Shown here in pieces: positions 1-8,506 of a DNA stretch of 64,000 nt (its first letter is position 1; every line of letters begins with the position of its first letter). The notes under the pieces were generated by a model. That model searched no databases. It saw nothing but the letters and a program-made list of their open reading frames with translations, and was not told the origin of the DNA. Both the position numbers and the translations under genes were made by a program. The DNA lies in NCBI RefSeq assembly GCF_042920265.1, contig NZ_JBDQZI010000001.1, positions 434,001 through 498,000 on the forward strand, given 5' to 3'. The DNA comes from Lysinibacillus_B sp042920265 (GTDB lineage: Bacteria > Bacillota > Bacilli > Bacillales_A > Planococcaceae).

Positions 1-89
1 AAGTCGGTTTTGGGCTTTGTCTTTTTCTTTAGTGAAATTTTGGCTCATTACCGTAACTTGGGGTTGATTTCCGTTCCAAATTCATTTGC

Positions 90-270
90 GACGAAAGCGG
101 AGCGTCAGGAGCAGCTGGACGCTTTCCGGGGGGCGTCCGATGAGCCGCTTCCCTCGCTACGCTCAGTCCAGGGGCTCATCTAGGACTCTAATCCCCCCAG
201 GAAAATAATCTGTTCCACACTGAAGGGAACAGATTATTTCTGCATCGAAAGGCGTAGCCGTCAGATGCAC
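90..270. repeat. GC-rich element with three inverted repeats
   Basis: Three perfect inverted repeats follow each other: GATGAGCC (139-146) with GGCTCATC (173-180); AAATAATCTGTTCC (203-216) with its complement at 226-239 around a 9-base loop; and TGCATC (241-246) with GATGCA (264-269). Base composition is far richer in G+C than the flanks. It looks like a small non-coding interspersed element (REP or MITE type), but no copy elsewhere in the window confirms that. The 14-base stem could also act as a factor-independent terminator for an upstream gene. Confidence 0.5.
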
Positions 271-560
271 TCGCCCAGCCTCCACTCCAATCAACAAACA
301 CTTTATTTCATCAATTCATAATGAACAAAAAATATAAAAATAGTAAAAAGTATTAAATGGAATAAGCATTGTAACCTTTACACTTCACCACAGCACGTTT
401 CCGTTGTGAAGTAAAGCTTGGCTTCAATGACAATAGTACGCTATGGCAAAAATGAATACTTCTTCATCATAATCTGTGTTCTACCTATAGCAAAATCATT
501 TTTATAGCAAACAATTGATGTAGAAGTAGGTAGCAAACGGAACGGAGAGCGGTGACTCCA

Positions 561-635
561 GCGGGGCAAGTGAGCAAAGGCTAAAGTCGCCACATCCTGT
601 GGCAACGCCTTTGTGAGCAACATCATGTTGCCCCG
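561..635. repeat. Nested inverted-repeat fold in non-coding DNA
   Basis: Nested complementary arms are visible: GGGGCAA (563-569) with TTGCCCC (628-634), CAAAGGC (575-581) with GCCTTTG (607-613), and an inner hairpin GCCACA-TCC-TGTGGC (589-603). An alternative hairpin GCAACA-TCA-TGTTGC (617-631) competes with the outermost arm. The arrangement implies a folded RNA or a structured mobile repeat. No family was recognised. Confidence 0.5.
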
Positions 636-936
636 AGCTGAAGGCCCCGCAGGCAATTTATTTGCGCCTAAGCGTGCGCGACAGGAGCAGTGAGGGACGA
701 ACGACGAGGAGACTGAAGCCATGCCCGCGGAAAGCATCCGCTCGGAGTGGAGTGTGCAATGTATATAGAGCAAGCCCGACTTTGGATGATGAACCTAAAT
801 TTTGGTAAATGAATGGTGAAAGCTATTTCTCTTTATGTTTCCGTCAAAATGTGACATAATTTTCAACAGATTAGAGGGAACAAATTAGTCTAGTCCCACG
901 TCTAACGTGTGGCGTAAAAATCAATGAGGTGAACTT

Positions 937-1677
937 ATGGAAAGACTACAAAAAGTCATTGCGTACGCAGGTATTGCGTCTCGTCGTAAAGCAGAACAAT
1001 TAATTACAGAAGGGAAGGTTAAAGTAAATGGCAAGGTTGTGCGTGAGCTTGGAACAAAAGTTTCCAATTCAGACACAATTGAAGTAGAAGGTGTAAAGCT
1101 TGAAAAAGAAGATAAAGTATACTTCCTACTTTATAAACCAAAAGGCTATATTTCTGCGGTAACGGACGATAAAGGACGTAAAACGGTCGTGGATATTTTG
1201 AAAAAACGCGTACCAGAGCGCGTTTTCCCAGTTGGACGTTTAGATTATGATACGACAGGCTTGTTATTATTAACAAATGATGGAGAGTTTTCATATCAGT
1301 TAACACATCCTAAATTCAAAATCGATAAAACGTACATTGCACGTGTCAAAGGTGTACCGACGATTGAAGGGTTAAAAAAATTACAGCGTGGCATTAAGCT
1401 AGAAGATGGGAAAACAGCTCCTGCGAAAGTAAGCATGACTTCATTTGACGAAAAAGCGGGCAAGGCAATCTGTGAAATTACTATCCATGAAGGTCGTAAT
1501 CGTCAAGTACGCCGTATGTTCGAAGCGATTGGTACGCCAGTTGTGAAATTAAAACGTGAGCAATTCGCCTTTTTAACATTAGGTGATTTAAAGCCAGGGG
1601 AATACCGTCCACTGACAAAGCAAGAGGTGAAATGGTTACGTGTACTAGCTGAAACAGGGCATGTAGATTTACACTAA
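937..1677 (+). CDS. rluB: 23S rRNA pseudouridine synthase RluB
   Basis: Converts a specific uridine of 23S rRNA to pseudouridine. The 246-residue protein has an N-terminal S4 RNA-binding domain (residues 1-60, starting MERLQKVIAYAGIASRR) and the RsuA/RluB catalytic domain, with the active-site segment PVGRLDYDTTGLLLLTNDG near residue 100 (catalytic Asp in GRLDYDT) and the closing EGRNRQVRRMFEA motif. Length is normal for the family. GAGGTGA stands just before the ATG. It lies upstream of resA as in B. subtilis (where the gene is ypuL). Confidence 0.93.
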   Translation: MERLQKVIAYAGIASRRKAEQLITEGKVKVNGKVVRELGTKVSNSDTIEVEGVKLEKEDKVYFLLYKPKGYISAVTDDKGRKTVVDILKKRVPERVFPVGRLDYDTTGLLLLTNDGEFSYQLTHPKFKIDKTYIARVKGVPTIEGLKKLQRGIKLEDGKTAPAKVSMTSFDEKAGKAICEITIHEGRNRQVRRMFEAIGTPVVKLKREQFAFLTLGDLKPGEYRPLTKQEVKWLRVLAETGHVDLH

Positions 1678-1737
1678 ACAGTTAGTGGAAACGTTCATAA
1701 ATCCTTCAAAAACCGAAGAAGGCGTCTACGCTTTCTT

Positions 1738-1746
1738 TGGTATAAT
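1738..1746 (+). promoter_or_regulatory. Extended -10 promoter upstream of resA
   Basis: TGG-TATAAT is a perfect extended -10 element 71 bases before the resA start. No good -35 box is present, which is typical of extended -10 promoters or of activated ones. ResD-dependent activation is known for resA in B. subtilis, but I did not identify a ResD site. Confidence 0.5.
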
Positions 1747-1776
1747 GGATAAGGGTTAAAGTCTCTGGCGGATGCC

Positions 1777-1794
1777 ATTACGCCGAGGCGTAAT
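1777..1794 (+). repeat. Short inverted repeat in the resA leader
   Basis: ATTACGCC-GA-GGCGTAAT is a perfect 8-base inverted repeat lying between the promoter and the ribosome binding site (GGGAGG, 1801-1806) of resA. It could be a leader hairpin or a protein site; function unknown. Confidence 0.4.
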
Positions 1795-1816
1795 CGATTA
1801 GGGAGGAATTGCGGAA

Positions 1817-2350
1817 ATGGACAAGAAGCAAAAGCGTTCCATGACACGAGGTATTATTTTGGCCCTATTAGCAGTAGCTATTGGCTATACGATTTATGCA
1901 TCAGTAACAAAAGACAAAGTAGACGTACTGCAAACTGGTATGGATGCACCAGACTTTGAAGTGGTTGATTTAGAAGGCAATATCCATCGCTTATCGGATT
2001 ATAAAGGACAAGGAGTCGTTTTAAACTTCTGGGGCACATGGTGTGAGCCATGTAAGCGTGAATTCCCTGCAATTGAACGACAATATAAAGCTTTTGAAGA
2101 GCAAGGTGTCCATGTGTTAGCGGTTAATATTGCGCAGTCTAACTTAGAAGTGAAAAATTATGTCAAGAATATGGGCATGACATTCCCTGTAGCAATTGAT
2201 AAGACGAAAAGTGTCATGACAGCTTATAACGTGACAATATTACCAGCGACGATTTTAATTAATTCGGACGGCAAGGTAGAGCAAATTATTACGGGAGAGA
2301 TGTCGGAGTCGCAAATCGTGGCTCATATGGAATCGATAAAACCGGAATAG
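1817..2350 (+). CDS. resA: Thiol-disulfide oxidoreductase ResA
   Basis: Membrane-anchored thioredoxin-like protein that reduces apocytochrome c cysteines outside the membrane before haem attachment. The 177-residue protein has one N-terminal anchor (about residues 12-30) and a thioredoxin fold with the ResA-type active site WCEPC near residue 74 and the cis-proline segment ILPATILI. GGGAGG precedes the ATG. It is followed after 12 bases by resB, forming the resABC cytochrome c maturation operon. Confidence 0.95.
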   Translation: MDKKQKRSMTRGIILALLAVAIGYTIYASVTKDKVDVLQTGMDAPDFEVVDLEGNIHRLSDYKGQGVVLNFWGTWCEPCKREFPAIERQYKAFEEQGVHVLAVNIAQSNLEVKNYVKNMGMTFPVAIDKTKSVMTAYNVTILPATILINSDGKVEQIITGEMSESQIVAHMESIKPE

Positions 2351-2362
2351 GAGTTTTACGAC

Positions 2363-4024
2363 ATGGAAAAGGAAAAAATAAGGTGTGAATGTGGCCACGA
2401 AAATCCTATCGGTACGAAACTCTGCGCGGTATGTGGCCGCGCATTAACCGAAGAAGAGCAGCAAAAGAAACTTGCGGATATGCGTTACGATGGGATTGCC
2501 ATTCGTTCAAAAACATATAACAAATCAATTATTGATAAAATTTGGAACTTTTTCTCGAGCGTAAAGGTCGGGATTGCGTTAATTATTATCAATTTACTTG
2601 CCGCTTCTATCGGTACGATTTTACCTCAAGAGTTTTATATTAATGCAGCGACAGAAGAAGCGAAGAAGATTTATTATACAGACCTTTACGGTACGTTTGG
2701 AACAATTTATTATAATTTAGGGTTATCGGATGTTTATTCTTCCTGGTGGTTCCAAATTTTAGTAGCGATGCTCGGTGTATCCATTATTATCGCGAGTATT
2801 GATCGCGGCGTGCCTCTACATAAGTCCCTTAAAAACCAGCGTGTGAAACGCCATGCGAACTTTATGAAACGTCAGCGTGTCATTGCAGAAGGGAAACCAA
2901 CTGTAGCACAAGCGAATACGCTTGAATTAGCAGAACAAAAGTTAAAAGGACTTCGTTATAATGTGCGCCGAGAAGGCAATGCATTAATGGCGGAGAAAAA
3001 TCGTTTGTCGCGTTATGGTCCTTATATTAATCACTTAGGGTTAATCATTTTCTTAGTCGGTGTAATGCTGCGTCTAGTACCAGGCTTCCACGTCGATGAA
3101 TCGATTTGGGTAGCAGAAGGAGAATTACGTGCTGTGCCTGGAATGGATGGATATTTCATCTACAATGAAGACTTTATTTTAGAAACACATGAGGGGCAAG
3201 CACAAGGGGAACAACTGAAACAAGGTGTTAACGTTGTGGCGAAAAACTTCCAGACAGATGCTATTCTGTATAAGCAAGCAGAAGGTTCATTGCCAGGACA
3301 AATTGATAATTTAGAAGAAGTCAAATCATCTGAAATCCGTGTCAATCATCCGTTAAAGCATGAGGGATATGCGTTTTATCAAATGGATTACAGCTTAAAT
3401 GAATTACATAAAATGCGATTTGCTTTAACGAATAAAGCAACGGAAGAATCACTAGGAGACATTGTCATTGATTTAACAAATCCTGACACAGTCTATGAAA
3501 TCGATGACAAGACAAAAGTAGAAATACTTTCATATGTACCAGATTTTGATGGCTTTAAAGATGGTGAACCGCAAACAGCTTCCCCATCACCGAACAACCC
3601 GGCGTTTATTTTCCGTATGTATACACCAGAAACGCCAGAAGGGGAAACAAGTTTTGTTGCGATTAAAAATACATTAGAGCCACTTGGTGAAAATGCATAC
3701 AAGATGAGTTTCCAAAACATCGAAACACGCGATAAAACAGGTTTAACGATTCGTAAAGATAGTACGATTCCAATTTTATTCGTTGGTGGTTTTATCTTTA
3801 TGCTTGGTGTAGTCATTGGCTCATACTGGGCACATCGCCGTGTCTGGATTGAAGAACTTGAAGATGGCACAATCCGTCTTGCTGCACATACAAACAAAAA
3901 CTGGTTTGGTATTAAGAAAGAGCTAGATGCCTTAACGGAGTTTGCGCATCTTCCAGCATATGTGGATCAAGTGGATTTAGAGAAAGAGAAGGAAAAAGAA
4001 AAGGAAGGTGACAACAACTTATGA
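2363..4024 (+). CDS. resB: Cytochrome c biogenesis protein ResB
   Basis: Partner of ResC in System II cytochrome c maturation; carries haem across the membrane and holds it for ligation. The 553-residue protein starts with a small zinc-ribbon-like segment (CECGH and CAVCGRAL, residues 8-27), then membrane segments near residues 75-95, 130-150 and 225-240, a large extracytoplasmic domain, and a final membrane segment near residue 475. The zinc ribbon is normal for Bacillales ResB. The stop overlaps the start of resC by 4 bases, pointing to translational coupling. Confidence 0.95.
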   Translation: MEKEKIRCECGHENPIGTKLCAVCGRALTEEEQQKKLADMRYDGIAIRSKTYNKSIIDKIWNFFSSVKVGIALIIINLLAASIGTILPQEFYINAATEEAKKIYYTDLYGTFGTIYYNLGLSDVYSSWWFQILVAMLGVSIIIASIDRGVPLHKSLKNQRVKRHANFMKRQRVIAEGKPTVAQANTLELAEQKLKGLRYNVRREGNALMAEKNRLSRYGPYINHLGLIIFLVGVMLRLVPGFHVDESIWVAEGELRAVPGMDGYFIYNEDFILETHEGQAQGEQLKQGVNVVAKNFQTDAILYKQAEGSLPGQIDNLEEVKSSEIRVNHPLKHEGYAFYQMDYSLNELHKMRFALTNKATEESLGDIVIDLTNPDTVYEIDDKTKVEILSYVPDFDGFKDGEPQTASPSPNNPAFIFRMYTPETPEGETSFVAIKNTLEPLGENAYKMSFQNIETRDKTGLTIRKDSTIPILFVGGFIFMLGVVIGSYWAHRRVWIEELEDGTIRLAAHTNKNWFGIKKELDALTEFAHLPAYVDQVDLEKEKEKEKEGDNNL

Positions 4025-5235
4025 GTTTAATCGAGGTGAGTGATAAGCTCTTATATGTCGCATTTATGTGTTACTTAATCGCAACATTTTTATTTGGTGG
4101 TGCGATTAAGCCAGCAAAAGAAAATGTGCCAAAGGGTGCTAGTAAATTAGGGACATTAGCGATTGCGATTACGATCGTCGGTTTCTTATCACATTTAGGT
4201 TACTTTATTACGCGTTGGATGTACACAGGTCACGCACCTGTAAGTAATATGTTTGAATTTACAACAGCATTCGGCATGTTCTTAGTATTTTCATTTATTA
4301 TTATTTATTTCATGTATAAAGTATCGGCGTTAGGTGTTGTCGCATTACCGATTGCGATTTTAATTATCGGTTATGCAGCGATGTTCCCATCAGAAACAAG
4401 TCCGCTTGTACCATCATTACAATCTGACTTTTTAGCAGTTCACGTTATTACAGCAGCACTTGGCCAATCGATTTTATCTATTTCTGCTGTAGCAGGGATT
4501 CTTTACTTATTAAAAGCGGTTGATAAATCTGCAACACAAAAAGAGCGCGTTTGGTTAGAAGTAGTCATGTATGTTTGTGTACTCGTTGTCGGCTTCGTTA
4601 TCGCATCAGTAACATTTAATGGCATGGGCGTGGAAAGAACGTACCAATTTGTGAATAATGAAGGTAGTGTCACAACGGAAACGTACAATATGCCAACATT
4701 ATTTATGTTTGAAGACGCTGTGCAAGTGGAGAAAAATGCGGACGGTCAATATGTTGAAACAACGGAACAAAATCTAGGTGTCATTCAATTACCACCGCTG
4801 TTTGATTCGCGTCAATTTACAATTGTATCATGGTCTATTTTATTTGGTTCCGTACTTTATGGATTACTCCGTTTAATTGGTCGCCGCAGCATTACAAGTA
4901 TGGTGCAGCCGCTTGTGAAACGGGTTGATTTAACATTAGTTGATGAAATTGGCTACCGCTCCGTGTTAATTGGTTTCCCTGTCTTCACACTTGGTGCATT
5001 AATTTTTGCAATGATGTGGGCACAAATTGCATGGGGACGCTATTGGGGTTGGGACCCGAAAGAAGTATGGGCACTAATTACATGGTTATTTTATGCAGCG
5101 TTCCTTCACCTGCGCCTGTCGAAAGGTTGGGAAGGTAAAAAGTCTGCCTGGTTAGCGATTGTTGGTTTTGCTATCGTAATGTTTAATCTTGTCGCTGTGA
5201 ACTTAATCATCGCTGGTTTACACTCTTATGCATAA
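4021..5235 (+). CDS. resC: Cytochrome c biogenesis protein ResC (CcsA family)
   Basis: Polytopic haem-handling protein that with ResB forms the cytochrome c synthase. The 404-residue protein has about eight membrane segments and the haem-binding tryptophan-rich signature WGRYWGWDPKEVWALITW near residue 340. Conserved histidines for haem ligation are seen, for example in GYFITRWMYTGHAPVSN (near 65) and AGLHSYA at the C-terminus. It overlaps resB by 4 bases and is followed by a terminator before resD. Confidence 0.95.
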   Translation: MSLIEVSDKLLYVAFMCYLIATFLFGGAIKPAKENVPKGASKLGTLAIAITIVGFLSHLGYFITRWMYTGHAPVSNMFEFTTAFGMFLVFSFIIIYFMYKVSALGVVALPIAILIIGYAAMFPSETSPLVPSLQSDFLAVHVITAALGQSILSISAVAGILYLLKAVDKSATQKERVWLEVVMYVCVLVVGFVIASVTFNGMGVERTYQFVNNEGSVTTETYNMPTLFMFEDAVQVEKNADGQYVETTEQNLGVIQLPPLFDSRQFTIVSWSILFGSVLYGLLRLIGRRSITSMVQPLVKRVDLTLVDEIGYRSVLIGFPVFTLGALIFAMMWAQIAWGRYWGWDPKEVWALITWLFYAAFLHLRLSKGWEGKKSAWLAIVGFAIVMFNLVAVNLIIAGLHSYA

Positions 5236-5254
5236 TGTAGCGTAAATAAAGGAC

Positions 5255-5285
5255 AAGGGGCCGCGTTTGCTGCTCCTTTTCTTTT
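5255..5285 (+). terminator. Terminator between resC and resD
   Basis: AAGGGGCCGC-GTTT-GCTGCTCCTT forms a stem with one mismatch and a wobble pair, followed by TTCTTTTC. It would partly separate resABC from resDE transcription. Confidence 0.6.
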
Positions 5286-5346
5286 CATTTCCTACCTGAA
5301 AATGTACAATAGAGAATAGAGAAAGATTGAAAGGGGATTCGTACTA

Positions 5347-6063
5347 GTGTCTGAAAATATTTCTGTATTAGTGGTAGATGACGAAGATCGTATTCGCCGC
5401 CTATTAAAAATGTATCTTGAACGTGAAGGATACACGGTAGATGAAGCGGAAAATGGAGAAGAAGCAATCGAAAAAGTATTTGAAAATGACTATCATTGTA
5501 TTCTTTTAGATATTATGATGCCGGAAAAAGACGGCTTACAAGTTTGTGAAGAAATTCGTGAAAAGAAAACAACGCCGATCATGTTATTAACAGCAAAAGG
5601 TGAGGAAGCAAACCGTGTACAAGGCTTCGAGCTTGGTGCGGATGATTATATTGTGAAACCGTTCAGCCCGCGTGAAGTCGTGTTACGTGTCAAGGCGATT
5701 TTACGTCGTTCTGCTGCGTTTTCGCCAGTATCCAATGCAACGACGTCAAAAGATTTAGTGGTGTTCCCACATCTGACAATTGACCATGATGCACACCGCG
5801 TAACAGCAGAAGGGACAGAGGTCAATTTGACGCCAAAAGAGTATGAGTTACTGTACTTCCTAGCGAAATCTCCTGATAAAGTATTTGACCGTGAACAATT
5901 ACTAAAAGAGGTTTGGCATTATGACTTCTTCGGTGACTTACGTACAGTGGACACGCATGTAAAGCGTTTACGTGAAAAGTTAAACCGCGTATCTGAAAAT
6001 GCGGCGAAAATGATCGTAACGGTTTGGGGTGTTGGCTATAAATTCGAGGTCGTGAATGAATAG
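5347..6063 (+). CDS. resD: Response regulator ResD
   Basis: OmpR/PhoB-type response regulator for aerobic and anaerobic respiration genes, phosphorylated by ResE. The 238-residue protein has a receiver domain with the acidic pair DDED (residues 11-14), phospho-acceptor Asp in LLDIMMPEKDG (near 55), Thr and Lys of the switch (LLTAKG, IVKPF), and a C-terminal winged helix ending in VWGVGYKFE. It starts with GTG behind AAGGGG, giving the usual MSENISVLVVDDE start. Overlaps resE by 8 bases. Confidence 0.95.
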   Translation: MSENISVLVVDDEDRIRRLLKMYLEREGYTVDEAENGEEAIEKVFENDYHCILLDIMMPEKDGLQVCEEIREKKTTPIMLLTAKGEEANRVQGFELGADDYIVKPFSPREVVLRVKAILRRSAAFSPVSNATTSKDLVVFPHLTIDHDAHRVTAEGTEVNLTPKEYELLYFLAKSPDKVFDREQLLKEVWHYDFFGDLRTVDTHVKRLREKLNRVSENAAKMIVTVWGVGYKFEVVNE

Positions 6064-7831
6064 AATATGGAATAGTATTGTCGGGAAGCTATGGGTAACC
6101 ATATTGCTTCTCGTTTCATTTGTCCTTTTTATTTTCACGGTATTTATGCTGGAGTTTTTAGAGAATTATCATAATGAGCAAGCGGAAAGTTCGCTGCAAC
6201 AAACCGCATCTGCCATTGCCAGTATCGTAGATCAGCATGGAGCTGGGCAATCACCAACGCAAATTATTAAAGATATACTCGATTATCATACAAATGCATT
6301 AATTGTGAACCCTCCTGGTAAAATTGAGTCTGCCATTCAAGAAGGAATTAATCAAGAAAAAATTCAGCACGCGATTTTAGAAAATGAAGCGTTTCAACAC
6401 ATTTATGAAACAGATGACCCGATTTTAAAGGAAATCATTTTGCCATCACAAACAGAAGAAGAGAAAATGGAGTCGTATGTTGTGCTTGGCTTTCCGTTAA
6501 AATCAGAAGATGAGTTGCACGGGGCCGTCTTTATTTATCAAAATCCTGCAGCGATGCATGAAACGAGTCAGCAAACAACAAAGCTAGTCTTTATTGCAGC
6601 ATTCATTGCTTTTTTATTAACAACCTTTTTTGCCTTTTTCTTATCAAGCCGTATTACGTACCCACTTCGCCAAATGCGAGAGCATGCGTTTCAATTATCG
6701 AAAGGGCGATTTGATTCGCAAGTGCCAACGAAACAAAGTGGTGATGAAATCGGTCAACTTGCTGTCGCGTTTAATCAAATGGGCCGTCAGTTAAAGCATC
6801 ATTTAGAAGTGATTAACCAAGAAAAAGAGCAATTATCGAGCATTTTGACATCGATGACGGATGCTGTCATTACATTTAATCGGGATCGTACCATTTTAGT
6901 TAGTAACCCACCCGCAGAAAAGCTACTACAAAAGTGGTTTATTAGTAAAGGGAGCCAAAGTGCACGACCGATGCCAGCTGAAATTTATCATATGTTGGAT
7001 CATGTGCTTGATTTAGAGGATAAGATTGAGGAAGATCTCGATATTGCTGGCTCTTACTATAGCATTACGATTTCCCCTTTATATAGCGGTGAGTCTATTC
7101 GGGGTGCGGTGGCAGTGATACGAGATAAAACAGACCAGCATCGCTTAGAAAAGTTGCGTTCAGACTTTATCGCCAATGTATCGCATGAACTGCGCACACC
7201 AATTGCGATGCTCCAAGGCTACTCTGAAGCCATTTTAGATGACGTTGTGCAGTCGGAAGAAGAGCGCAATGAAATGATTCGCGTGATTTATGATGAATCG
7301 CAGCGGATGGGGCGTCTGGTCACCGATTTACTTGACCTTGCTCGTATGGAATCGGGACATTTGCGCTTATATAAAGAGCAAGTACCAATCGTAGTAGTAC
7401 TGGAACGCATGACGCAAAAGTTTATGCAAGTCGCCAAAGAAAAACACATTCATTTACAGTTTGCTTCAGAGCTACCAGAGGATGTGCTCATTTCATTAGA
7501 TGAAGATCGCATTGAGCAAGTATTAACGAATTTAATTGATAATGCGATTCGTCATACACCAGCAGATGGAACGGTAACCGTAGCACTCACAAATGAATTA
7601 TCGTACGCGAAAATTTCGGTAAGTGATACAGGAATAGGTATACCAAAAGACGATCTTCCTTATGTATTTGAACGTTTCTATAAAGCAGATAAGGCGCGTA
7701 CTCGCTCAAAAGGTGGTACAGGTCTTGGGCTTGCCATTACCCGAAATATTGTAGAAGCACACGGAGGAAATATAAAAGTAGAAAGTGTCGAAAAGCAAGG
7801 GACAGTATTTACGTTTTATTTACCGATGTAA
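6056..7831 (+). CDS. resE: Sensor histidine kinase ResE
   Basis: Membrane histidine kinase paired with ResD, sensing redox or oxygen state. The 591-residue protein has two membrane segments (about 10-32 and 177-200) bracketing an extracytoplasmic domain, a HAMP linker (about 200-250), a PAS-type domain (about 260-360), the phospho-acceptor His in FIANVSHELRTPIAMLQG (near 377), and an ATPase domain with N, G1 and G2 boxes (NLIDNAIRHTP, VSDTGIGI, GGTGLGLAI). All catalytic motifs are intact. Confidence 0.95.
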   Translation: MNRIWNSIVGKLWVTILLLVSFVLFIFTVFMLEFLENYHNEQAESSLQQTASAIASIVDQHGAGQSPTQIIKDILDYHTNALIVNPPGKIESAIQEGINQEKIQHAILENEAFQHIYETDDPILKEIILPSQTEEEKMESYVVLGFPLKSEDELHGAVFIYQNPAAMHETSQQTTKLVFIAAFIAFLLTTFFAFFLSSRITYPLRQMREHAFQLSKGRFDSQVPTKQSGDEIGQLAVAFNQMGRQLKHHLEVINQEKEQLSSILTSMTDAVITFNRDRTILVSNPPAEKLLQKWFISKGSQSARPMPAEIYHMLDHVLDLEDKIEEDLDIAGSYYSITISPLYSGESIRGAVAVIRDKTDQHRLEKLRSDFIANVSHELRTPIAMLQGYSEAILDDVVQSEEERNEMIRVIYDESQRMGRLVTDLLDLARMESGHLRLYKEQVPIVVVLERMTQKFMQVAKEKHIHLQFASELPEDVLISLDEDRIEQVLTNLIDNAIRHTPADGTVTVALTNELSYAKISVSDTGIGIPKDDLPYVFERFYKADKARTRSKGGTGLGLAITRNIVEAHGGNIKVESVEKQGTVFTFYLPM

Positions 7832-7836
7832 TATAG

Positions 7837-7885
7837 TAAAAGGGGGTGTCCAGAAAGTAAGAGCTTTCAGAACACCCCCTTTTTA
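7837..7885 (+). terminator. Strong terminator after resE
   Basis: AAAAGGGGGTGT pairs with ACACCCCCTTTT and the inner GAAAG with CTTTC, followed by more T. Closes the resDE unit. Confidence 0.9.
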
Positions 7886-7921
7886 CTTGCAAGAGATTAG
7901 GTGTTTGGATGACGAGCCGTT

Positions 7922-7947
7922 TGAAACTTTCATGATGTACATACGAC
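7922..7947 (+). promoter_or_regulatory. ECF-type promoter before sigX (probable autoregulation)
   Basis: TGAAAC, 16 bases, CGAC matches the -35/-10 pattern of extracytoplasmic-function sigma factor promoters. It sits 29 bases before the sigX start, so the factor probably transcribes its own gene, as known for sigX, sigW and sigM in B. subtilis. Confidence 0.75.
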
Positions 7948-7975
7948 TAATTCTATAAGAACGGGGGTGGAATGG

Positions 7976-8506
7976 ATGAAGGAATCCATTTTCCATCGAT
8001 TGTATGATAACTATCACCAAGATGTCTTTCAGTTTTTAATCTACTTAGTCAAAAATAGGACAGTAGCAGAAGATTTATCGCATGAAGTATATGTGCGTGT
8101 ACTAAAAGCATATGAGCGTTTTGAAGGCAAAAGTTCTGAAAAGACATGGCTATTTTCGATTGCTAAAAATGTTGCGATTGATTATTTTAGGAATGCTAAT
8201 GTACGGGATCGCCATACATTTGATGCATTTGATTGGGAACAAGAACAGCTGATTTCTCCGGTCAAATCGCCCGAGCAATTTGTTGAGTTAGATGATGAGA
8301 TGAATCGTTTACTTGAGGTATTAGAACTATGCACGGGTGATCAAAAAATGGTAATTGTCATGAGGTATTTTCAAGAGCTTTCCATCGCTGAAACAGCTGG
8401 TATTTTAGGGTGGACGGAAGGAAAGGTAAAAACAACACAGCATCGGGCCATTAAAACGCTGCGCGAAAAAATGATTCAACAAGAAAAGGAGGCGAATTCG
8501 ATATGA
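7976..8506 (+). CDS. sigX: ECF RNA polymerase sigma factor SigX
   Basis: Extracytoplasmic-function sigma factor, which in B. subtilis controls cell-surface charge genes. The 176-residue protein has region 2 (about 10-80, with EDLSHEVYVRVLKAYERFEG and KTWLFSIAKNVAIDYFR) and region 4 with a helix-turn-helix (about 120-170, ELSIAETAGILGWTEGKVKT). The ATG at 7976 is chosen over the GTG 9 bases earlier because the G-rich ribosome binding site then has normal spacing. Its position after resE and its sequence both point to SigX rather than another ECF factor. Overlaps the anti-sigma gene by 4 bases. Confidence 0.9.
   Translation: MKESIFHRLYDNYHQDVFQFLIYLVKNRTVAEDLSHEVYVRVLKAYERFEGKSSEKTWLFSIAKNVAIDYFRNANVRDRHTFDAFDWEQEQLISPVKSPEQFVELDDEMNRLLEVLELCTGDQKMVIVMRYFQELSIAETAGILGWTEGKVKTTQHRAIKTLREKMIQQEKEANSI

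Larger units (their letters stand above)
1..936. other. Gene-free left end with several structured GC-rich segments
   Basis: No convincing gene lies here. The only longish open frame, on the minus strand within 441-773, has no ribosome binding site and crosses the inverted repeats, so I treat it as spurious. The stretch alternates AT-rich DNA with GC-rich islands (about 90-290 and 540-770) that hold many inverted repeats, listed separately. It separates whatever lies to the left from rluB. Confidence 0.6.

Noticed and set aside
441..773. 110-codon open frame on the minus strand
   Set aside because: No ribosome binding site, unusual residue composition, and it runs through the nested inverted repeats; taken as chance.
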